A stretch of 6,275 nucleotides of DNA. Source: an uncultured Roseburia sp. GTDB lineage: Bacteria; Bacillota; Clostridia; Lachnospirales; Lachnospiraceae. Below the pieces are notes generated by a model. It was not told where the DNA came from and made no database searches. It saw only the letters and a program-made list of their open reading frames with translations. Where the stretch lies: assembly GCA_947384095.1 (NCBI GenBank), contig CANDFU010000111.1, positions 1 through 6,275 of the forward strand, in the 5' to 3' direction. Position 1 is the first letter of the stretch. The number at the start of each line of letters is the position of its first letter. Below, in pieces: positions 1 to 4,968 of the stretch. The translations under genes and the position numbers were made by a program.

Positions 1-36
1 CAGCGTACCCCGGTCTCCCCAGAAAATATTTTTCAA
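1..36 (-). CDS. Start of an unidentified protein, truncated by the window edge
   Basis: A minus-strand frame opens with TTG at 36-34 and stays open to the first base of the window, giving the 12 residues MKNIFWGDRGTL. The start is supported by an AGGGAGG Shine-Dalgarno at 42-48, 5 nt upstream. The frame lies 87 nt downstream of the transporter stop codon in the same direction, so it may be the next gene of the run. Twelve residues are too few to name a family, and I do not recognise the protein. The TTG start and the short visible length keep confidence moderate; the real start could lie elsewhere or the frame could be chance. Confidence 0.4.
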   Translation of the reverse strand, partial: MKNIFWGDRGTL

Positions 37-41
37 AAACG

Positions 42-48
42 CCTCCCT
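42..48 (-). promoter_or_regulatory. Shine-Dalgarno for the TTG-started frame at the left edge
   Basis: On the minus strand this reads AGGGAGG, with GGAGG ending 5 nt before the TTG at 36-34. It is the main reason for calling that start, since no ATG or GTG is available in the frame inside the window. Confidence 0.45.
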
Positions 49-100
49 CCGGCCGGCATCCGCCGTCCGGTCTGACCTGTTGTTCTATCCTATGCCGTGG

Positions 101-119
101 ACCGGAAAAGTGTTCCGGT
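101..119. terminator. Perfect 7-bp hairpin just after the transporter gene
   Basis: ACCGGAA (101-107) and TTCCGGT (113-119) form a perfect stem with a 5-nt loop, beginning 4 nt beyond the transporter stop codon. The T-run that would make a Rho-independent terminator (121-125) is on the plus-strand side only. On the minus strand the hairpin is preceded by A residues and followed by CCACGGC. It is therefore either an mRNA 3'-end stabiliser or weak terminator for the minus-strand operon, or a terminator for plus-strand transcription arriving from the left. The rest of 37-123 shows no convincing promoter. Confidence 0.35.
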
Positions 120-123
120 ATTT

Positions 124-1347
124 TTACCGGCTGGCCGTTTCCGTATGAAACAGTTTCTTCCATGGACTGATACAACAGAAACTTAAGACAGCTCCCGCCG
201 CCGCAATCAGACACCAGCTCAGCAGCGTAAACCGCCAGCCCAGGCCTTCAGACAGCCCGGCAATCCCATAGGCTGAGATGGCGCTTCCTATATAGGTACA
301 GGCGTTCAGCACGCCGGAAACTGTAGAAACATTTCCCTGTTCTTTGAAAAAAGGAGGAACCATACAGATCAGAATCAGATTTACCCCGTGCATGCACCCG
401 GTGAGCAGGGCGGAGAGAAATACGGAAACCGCTGCGTTCTGTCCCGAAAAAAAATACAAGAAAAGCGCCAGGAACGCCCCCGCAGTAAACAGCACCCCCG
501 CACTAAGAGGCGGCCGGCAGAAAAGCTTCCTGTATAAAACCGACGCCGCCTGAAAACAGACGATACCGAAAACCGGGAGCGTCACCCCTGTCAGAATCGA
601 GACAAGGCTGCTTAGCTGATACGTTTCCGAAATATAAGAGGGCATCCAGGTCGTCACGCCGTCACGCAACGCACCCTGAAGCATGATCGCTCCCATAATG
701 CCCGCCATCAGCGGCTGAAACAGCCCTCCTCCCCGGACACTCTTTTCTTCTCCGGCACACGCCCTCTTAACCGGAGGGACATCCGGCGCACATCCGGCCC
801 AGACGACGGCCATCAGTCCCGCTGCCACCGCCGAAAACCAGAAAACCGCCTTCCAGCGAAACAGCGCGATGACCGGAGGAGAGAGCAGATAAACCACGAC
901 CGTGCCGACGGAACTGCCGCAGGATACCCTGACCGCAGCTTTTGAATATTCCACCTCGTCGAAAAGGTTCGTCATCAGCCGTACAATCGGAGGCCATAAA
1001 AATGCCTGCGCAAAACCGTTGATCCCCCAGACGAGCGTCATCTGCCACGCCGCAACACAGAACGGCAGCAGCAGATTCATCGCGGCAGTTGTCACGAGCC
1101 CTGCAGAAACCAGCTTTTTCGGAGAAGCATGGTCTCCCCATATCCCGCTGACGACCTGACCGATGCCGTATGTGATAAAACTGCCCGTAAGAGCCAGGGA
1201 GAGCTGGTTCCTGGACATACCGGATATGCTTTCCAGCTCAGCGACAATGGCGCCATAATTGATCCGTGTAATATAGCTGACCATGTAGGTCAGCGTAAAC
1301 AACATGACCATCCCTCTGGTCTTCTGACTTCTACAGACAGAACTCAT
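124..1347 (-). CDS. MFS transporter resembling organophosphate:phosphate antiporters (OPA family)
   Basis: This is an inner-membrane secondary transporter of 407 residues with about 12 hydrophobic segments and a cytoplasmic loop around residues 186-210, a normal length for the family. The MFS motif A region is visible in the segment GIWGDHASPKK. Recalled alignment to GlpT places an arginine in the YITRINYG segment (R28) and one in GALRDG (R228) at the two phosphate-binding arginines, followed by an OPA-like W-P-x-Y-I stretch. The GlpT signature W-N-x-x-H-N-x-G-G is not kept; the histidine position is a serine near residue 145, so the substrate probably differs from glycerol-3-phosphate. I chose the ATG at 1347-1345 because it overlaps the stop of the upstream hydrolase (ATGA) and lies about 11 nt after a GGAGGGG tract; an in-frame ATG at 1368 would add 7 residues but has a poorly placed ribosome binding site. 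The overlap implies translational coupling and a shared pathway. Substrate is unknown. Confidence 0.82.
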   Translation of the reverse strand: MSSVCRSQKTRGMVMLFTLTYMVSYITRINYGAIVAELESISGMSRNQLSLALTGSFITYGIGQVVSGIWGDHASPKKLVSAGLVTTAAMNLLLPFCVAAWQMTLVWGINGFAQAFLWPPIVRLMTNLFDEVEYSKAAVRVSCGSSVGTVVVYLLSPPVIALFRWKAVFWFSAVAAGLMAVVWAGCAPDVPPVKRACAGEEKSVRGGGLFQPLMAGIMGAIMLQGALRDGVTTWMPSYISETYQLSSLVSILTGVTLPVFGIVCFQAASVLYRKLFCRPPLSAGVLFTAGAFLALFLYFFSGQNAAVSVFLSALLTGCMHGVNLILICMVPPFFKEQGNVSTVSGVLNACTYIGSAISAYGIAGLSEGLGWRFTLLSWCLIAAAGAVLSFCCISPWKKLFHTETASR

Positions 1348-2105
1348 ACGAGACTTTTCCCCTCCCATTCCCTGTCGGGCGCAACGCCAAGCAGTCTGGC
1401 CACGGTCGGAGCTATATCCAGGATCCCGGCCCCTTCTATTTTAGAACCGGGCATAAAACCATCGCCCCTGAAAAGAATCGGAATCGTCAGATCTTCCGGC
1501 AGATCAGTGCCGTGAGATCTCTCATGGCCGCCGTGATCAGCCGTGACAGCCACCGTATATCCAGGCAGCGCGGCAGTGATTTCCGCGATATTTTTCCAGC
1601 TCTTCCCCACCGCATCCAGATATTCCTGTCCCATCCAGCCATACCTGTGGCCTGTATCATCCACATTTCCCAGATAGAGAAACGCAAAATCCACATCCTC
1701 TTCCTTAAGGCACGCAATCGCCGCGCGGGTCACTTTCTCGTTCGCAGGCCCATATCCCAGGTAATCGCCGCTGCAAAAATAAGAAAAAGCGAGAGAGCCC
1801 GGACGTGAAAGATCCCGCAGCGGCTCCCAGTTATAAAAAAAAGCACATTTTTTCCCGGCCCTCACAAGCACTTCACACAGGCCGTTCACGGGCCTCACCT
1901 GCGGCGCATATGTATTGGTGGTTGTACCATGGCGCCCCGGATCCACGCTGTGAAACAGGGACATATGGCAGGGCAGCGTCACCGACGGCATCACTGTAAC
2001 CGCATCCAGGGCACAGGCGGATTTTCCCATCATCTCCTGCGCTTCCGGCACGCCTTCCAGCGATTCCGGCCGCATCCCGTCCACCAGAATCAACAAAACT
2101 TTCAC
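1344..2105 (-). CDS. Alkaline phosphatase superfamily hydrolase, type I phosphodiesterase/nucleotide pyrophosphatase-like
   Basis: This is a 253-residue two-metal phospho-ester hydrolase. The motifs of the superfamily appear in order: D9 in the first strand (LLILVDG), the nucleophile region MPSVTLPCH with T43 as likely nucleophile, D149 and H153 in DDTGHRYG, D190 and H191 in TADHGGH, and H198 in SHGT. A DPGRHG stretch after the nucleophile also matches nucleotide pyrophosphatase-type members. The N-terminus begins directly with the core beta strand, with no signal peptide, so it should act in the cytoplasm. It is short for the family, with little room for a cap domain. The GTG start at 2105-2103 is set by AGGAGG at 2115-2120, 9 nt upstream. 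It follows the GH3 gene by 104 nt and its TGA overlaps the transporter ATG, so it probably processes what that carrier imports. Whether it acts as a diesterase, monoesterase or pyrophosphatase cannot be read from the sequence. Confidence 0.85.
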   Translation of the reverse strand: MKVLLILVDGMRPESLEGVPEAQEMMGKSACALDAVTVMPSVTLPCHMSLFHSVDPGRHGTTTNTYAPQVRPVNGLCEVLVRAGKKCAFFYNWEPLRDLSRPGSLAFSYFCSGDYLGYGPANEKVTRAAIACLKEEDVDFAFLYLGNVDDTGHRYGWMGQEYLDAVGKSWKNIAEITAALPGYTVAVTADHGGHERSHGTDLPEDLTIPILFRGDGFMPGSKIEGAGILDIAPTVARLLGVAPDREWEGKSLV

Positions 2106-2142
2106 TACAGACTACCTCCTTTTTACCGGCTTATCCGATATA

Positions 2143-2158
2143 TGCCGCTGATGCGGCG
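2143..2158. other. Small hairpin in the GH3-hydrolase spacer
   Basis: GCCGC (2144-2148) and GCGGC (2153-2157) form a 5-bp GC stem with a TGAT loop, 23 nt upstream of the hydrolase Shine-Dalgarno. It is short and has no U-tract. It could add to the structure formed by the larger neighbouring hairpin, or be incidental. Confidence 0.3.
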
Positions 2159-2171
2159 CACGGGGCGCGGC

Positions 2172-2201
2172 GGGCAGGGGAAGATGGCTCTTCCCTGCCC
2201 C
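2172..2201 (-). other. Strong intercistronic hairpin without a U-tract
   Basis: The arms GGGCAGGGGAAGA (2172-2184) and TCTTCCCTGCCCC (2189-2201) pair over about 12 bp with a single bulged G and a TGGC tetraloop. It begins 8 nt after the GH3 stop codon. On the minus strand the downstream side is GCCGCGCC rather than a run of T, so it is not a standard Rho-independent terminator. A more likely role is protecting the 3' end of the GH3 message or partly attenuating read-through, which would lower the expression of the hydrolase and transporter relative to GH3. Confidence 0.5.
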
Positions 2202-2209
2202 ATTTATGC

Positions 2210-3979
2210 TTATAATCGCGCGTCAAACAGACCGCAGAAGCTGTCGATCGGATCCTTTCCTTTAAAAGCGCCGGGCCCGGCCATCAGATCTTCCACCAGC
2301 GCGTCAAATGTATCTTCCCTGGCATCGTATGTATTGATATACGTTCTGGCCTGTGGAATATCTGCAAGCATCGTCGGCTGTCCGCAGCCGATCACCACGA
2401 CCGGAAGTTCAAAGACATACCACGGAATCTCTCCGCCGCCCTTTGACATGCCAAAAGCCGGCCTCCCGCTCGCGACGTCGCAGAGCGTAATCACGAGATC
2501 CATGTCTTTCACAAAATCCGCAATGGCATTTTTCCCTGCAAAATACAGATTCAGACTCGGTTTCTCACCCGCCGCAACCTGTCTGCGCATCACATCCAGC
2601 GGGCTCTCATAGACGAAAGCGTCAAATCCCTTTGCGCAGAGCTTTTCTTTTAACAATTCCGCCGGGTTACTGCCTCCTGCCATTCCCATGGCCTTCATCA
2701 GAAACGACATCGGCCCGTCCGCTGCTTTTACATGGACGATCATAATCCTTTTGTATTTGTCCGGCGTCATCGGCAGCACGTCCGCATCTTTATATTTCAC
2801 GAGCGTGATGCAGTCCCTGCTGATGGTCTTATGCATCTCCTTATACTCCGCCCTGCCCAGAACCGACGACAGAACCTCTTCTCCCGGAACAAGGTCTTCT
2901 TTTTTCTTCCGATGAAGGCCCATGTGCGCTTTTAACCCCAGAATACGCATCAGCGCTTCCTCCATGCGCTCCTCGCTGATAACCCCGTTCTGATATGCCG
3001 CAAGCATGGTGTGATAATCTTCATCCGGATCGTTGAAGAAAAGGAACATATCGCAGCCTGCATTGATTGTGCGCGGAAGCATCTCGGCACGTTTCATCCG
3101 GTCCGTCATACCAACCATGTGCGAGGCATCCGTCACGACCATGCCGTTAAATCCGAGCTTGGCGCGCAGCAGTCCCTGCATGATCTCCGGGCTTAACGTG
3201 GCCGGCATCATCTCGTCATCCGTAAGATCGGGGTTGATCGCCCGTGCCACCTTCGGCAGCATGATGTGCCCCGCCATGATCGCGTCCAGATCATTTTCAA
3301 TCAGTGTCCGGTATACCTTTCCATATGTCTCGTCCCATTCACGCTCATCAAAATAATTCACATTGTTGGACAGATGCGCGTCCCTGAAATCCTGTCCGTT
3401 TCCCGGAAAATGCTTCGCCGCGCAGGCAAAACCCGGATTCTCATGCGCTCCGTTCAGATACGCGGCGCTCATCCCCGCCACACGCCCGGGATCATTTCCG
3501 AAGGCCCGCCCCACAACCTCCGTATTCTCCCAGTTGTAAAGGATATCGCAGACAGGTGCAAATGCCATATTGCAGCCGATCGCAGCCGCCTCCTCATTTG
3601 ACATCTTTCCGAGTGCATATGCATATTCCTCTTTGCCCGTCGCCCCGATCTTTACGCCGGAACCGATCGGCGTTCCGTCCGCGCACGCCCCGTTGCCGCC
3701 GGCCTCCGTATTGCATGCAATAAAAACCGGGACTTTCGCATATTTCTGAAGAATCCGGTTCTGATCCTGTACCGCTTTCCCGGGCGCCGGATTGTAGCGG
3801 CATCCCCCGAGATGGTATTTTTCCATCAGCTCTTTTAAGTAAGCCTCGTCCATGGACGCCGTGAGCTGAAAGAAAAGCTGTCCGACTTTCTCTTCCGGGC
3901 TCATGCCCGCAATCGTATCTTTCACCCACCCGATATCTTCATCCGACAGATAATAAGGCCTTGCCTTTAAATCAACCAT
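2210..3979 (-). CDS. GH3 beta-N-acetylglucosaminidase-like enzyme (two-domain NagZ type), cytoplasmic
   Basis: This 589-residue protein carries a GH3 TIM-barrel domain (about residues 15-350) and a C-terminal GH3 alpha/beta domain (about 385-585). The NagZ-class signature is present as KHFPGNG (189-195) followed by D200 and H202, the Asp/His dyad that serves as acid/base in this branch. The nucleophile is most likely D284 in GMVVTDASHMVG. The family removes terminal beta-linked GlcNAc, for example from muropeptides or chitooligosaccharides, and some members are known to use phosphate rather than water. Unlike the secreted two-domain enzyme of Bacillus subtilis, it has no signal peptide or lipobox, so the substrate must enter the cell first. 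The ATG at 3979-3977 is supported by an unusually long AGGAGGAGGAG tract at 3984-3994. It has its own promoter upstream and is probably cotranscribed with the hydrolase and transporter. The precise substrate is inferred only from the signature. Confidence 0.88.
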   Translation of the reverse strand: MVDLKARPYYLSDEDIGWVKDTIAGMSPEEKVGQLFFQLTASMDEAYLKELMEKYHLGGCRYNPAPGKAVQDQNRILQKYAKVPVFIACNTEAGGNGACADGTPIGSGVKIGATGKEEYAYALGKMSNEEAAAIGCNMAFAPVCDILYNWENTEVVGRAFGNDPGRVAGMSAAYLNGAHENPGFACAAKHFPGNGQDFRDAHLSNNVNYFDEREWDETYGKVYRTLIENDLDAIMAGHIMLPKVARAINPDLTDDEMMPATLSPEIMQGLLRAKLGFNGMVVTDASHMVGMTDRMKRAEMLPRTINAGCDMFLFFNDPDEDYHTMLAAYQNGVISEERMEEALMRILGLKAHMGLHRKKKEDLVPGEEVLSSVLGRAEYKEMHKTISRDCITLVKYKDADVLPMTPDKYKRIMIVHVKAADGPMSFLMKAMGMAGGSNPAELLKEKLCAKGFDAFVYESPLDVMRRQVAAGEKPSLNLYFAGKNAIADFVKDMDLVITLCDVASGRPAFGMSKGGGEIPWYVFELPVVVIGCGQPTMLADIPQARTYINTYDAREDTFDALVEDLMAGPGAFKGKDPIDSFCGLFDARL

Positions 3980-4001
3980 ACCACTCCTCCTCCTTCTGTT
4001 T

Positions 4002-4014
4002 AAAAGATACTTTT
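4002..4014. other. AT-rich dyad at the predicted transcription start
   Basis: AAAAG (4002-4006) and CTTTT (4010-4014) are perfect inverted arms around ATA, centred on the expected transcription start near 4008. The arms are short and AT-rich, so this may be chance. If real it could be a second operator half or a 5'-end hairpin. Confidence 0.2.
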
Positions 4015-4043
4015 ATTATAGAGGAAATTCTGATTTTCGACAA
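4015..4043 (-). promoter_or_regulatory. Sigma-A-type promoter of the GH3 gene
   Basis: Read on the minus strand, the -35 hexamer is TTGTCG (4038-4043, four of six consensus positions) and the -10 hexamer is a perfect TATAAT (4015-4020), separated by exactly 17 bp. Transcription would begin near 4008, giving a 5' leader of about 28 nt that contains the ribosome binding site. It lies in the 94-nt gap after the antiterminator gene, making GH3 and the genes after it a separate transcription unit, possibly on top of read-through from the PTS genes. Confidence 0.75.
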
Positions 4044-4054
4044 CCTCGTTTTCG
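4038..4054. promoter_or_regulatory. Operator-like imperfect dyad overlapping the -35 box
   Basis: CGACAAC-CTC-GTTTTCG is a 17-bp dyad in which 6 of 7 arm positions pair. It covers the whole -35 hexamer of the GH3 promoter and extends 11 bp upstream, where a repressor would block RNA polymerase. TTTTCG also recurs as a direct repeat at 4034-4039 and 4049-4054. It does not look like a CcpA cre site. No DNA-binding repressor is encoded in the window, so the cognate protein is unknown. Confidence 0.4.
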
Positions 4055-4073
4055 GGGTAAGTGTTCTGTTTTT

Positions 4074-4931
4074 TCAGCCTTTACCGGGGGAATCGGCCAC
4101 GCCGTCCAGATCTGACACGACACGCTGGATATGCATCGCAAGATATCCGATCTCCACCTCCCCCAGCGGACGCTTTAAATAACACTCCAGATGTCCGCAG
4201 ACAATCGAAGCAAGGCGGAACGCATCCGGAAATGTTTTCGCCATATAATCATTCATATTCAGCTTAATCGTCTCCCCGCCCAGCGCACGGGCCGCCATAT
4301 AACGGACATGGTTCATCAGGCGGTTGTAGGAGAGCGACATGACGTCGATCTCCTTCCCCGTCTCTTCCTCCACAAGCTGGATGCATTCCCTGACGGTCCC
4401 CGCAATCTGCATGGAAAGGGCCACATTCTCATTTTCGATGGCCGAGTGGATATGGAGGGCGATATACCCGACCTCATGCTCGTCGATACAGACTCCGAGC
4501 CGTTCCATAAGAATCGGACGGATATACTCCGCCGTCTTATATTCCATATGAAACAGGGCGCGGATATCTCCCGTCAGGGGATTGCTGATCTGTTCATTGT
4601 TCCGGATCCGCTTCACCGCAAATGCGATATGATCCGCCATCGGAAAAAGGATGCTCCGGTCGATCCGTCCAAAAACCCGTTCACTCTCCTTTAGCACCGC
4701 TTCGGCGATCTCCAAAAAAACCGGATCGATTCCTTTCACCAGTTCCATCGCACTTCCCCGCCCGGTTTTTTCCTGCAGGGAATAGACGGTACAGCCGCCG
4801 GGAATCTCTATTCTCTCACTCACCTTTTTTCCGAATCCGACTCCCTTTCCGATCAGAAGATACTCCCGGTTATCCTCCATCCCGATGGCAATTACCGTAT
4901 TGTGATTCAACGCCTTCTTTACTCTGAACAT
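4074..4931 (-). CDS. glcT: BglG/GlcT-family transcriptional antiterminator
   Basis: This 285-residue RNA-binding regulator prevents early termination in the leader of a PTS operon. It has a CAT RNA-binding domain (about 1-58, with the N-H-N loop at 9-11 and IGKGVGFGKK at 27-36), PRD1 (about 65-170) and PRD2 (about 172-277). The four phosphorylation-type histidines are all present: H101 in ADHIAFAVKR and H160 in YIALHIH for PRD1, and H208 in LMNHVRY and H267 in LAMHIQR for PRD2. The CAT domain and the ADHIAFAVKR stretch look most like Bacillus GlcT, hence the symbol; another family member is possible. It sits 37 nt downstream of the EIICBA gene, its expected controller: the permease phosphorylates the PRDs when sugar is absent. 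The RAT target and terminator should lie upstream of the permease, outside the window. The ribosome site is weak: AAGGGG only 2 nt, or AGAGGG about 11 nt, before the ATG. Confidence 0.88.
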   Translation of the reverse strand: MFRVKKALNHNTVIAIGMEDNREYLLIGKGVGFGKKVSERIEIPGGCTVYSLQEKTGRGSAMELVKGIDPVFLEIAEAVLKESERVFGRIDRSILFPMADHIAFAVKRIRNNEQISNPLTGDIRALFHMEYKTAEYIRPILMERLGVCIDEHEVGYIALHIHSAIENENVALSMQIAGTVRECIQLVEEETGKEIDVMSLSYNRLMNHVRYMAARALGGETIKLNMNDYMAKTFPDAFRLASIVCGHLECYLKRPLGEVEIGYLAMHIQRVVSDLDGVADSPGKG

Positions 4932-4968
4932 ATCCCCTTTATCCCTCTATCCCCCGCAAATCCGGCGG

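Noticed and set aside
767..1141. Second minus-strand frame inside the transporter gene
   Set aside because: It is an out-of-frame reading of the transporter with no membrane segments or known domain.
1348..1368. Upstream ATG giving the transporter seven extra residues
   Set aside because: It lies within the hydrolase coding end and lacks a well-spaced Shine-Dalgarno, while the ATG at 1347 has both the ATGA overlap and a GGAGGGG tract.
2106..2209. Possible internal promoter for the hydrolase
   Set aside because: A TATATC-like string is present near 2140 but there is no acceptable -35 box 16-18 bp upstream.
1929..2612. Plus-strand open frame of 227 codons
   Set aside because: It spans the spacer and large parts of two well-supported minus-strand genes, has an unstructured basic composition and no family motif; it is an antisense shadow.
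4191..4694. Plus-strand open frame of 167 codons
   Set aside because: It is antisense within the antiterminator, whose CAT and PRD motifs are unambiguous.
4932..4968. Possible terminator or RAT element between permease and antiterminator
   Set aside because: Only a weak CCGC/GCGG pairing is visible with no U-tract, and the 37-nt gap is too short to hold an antiterminator-terminator pair.
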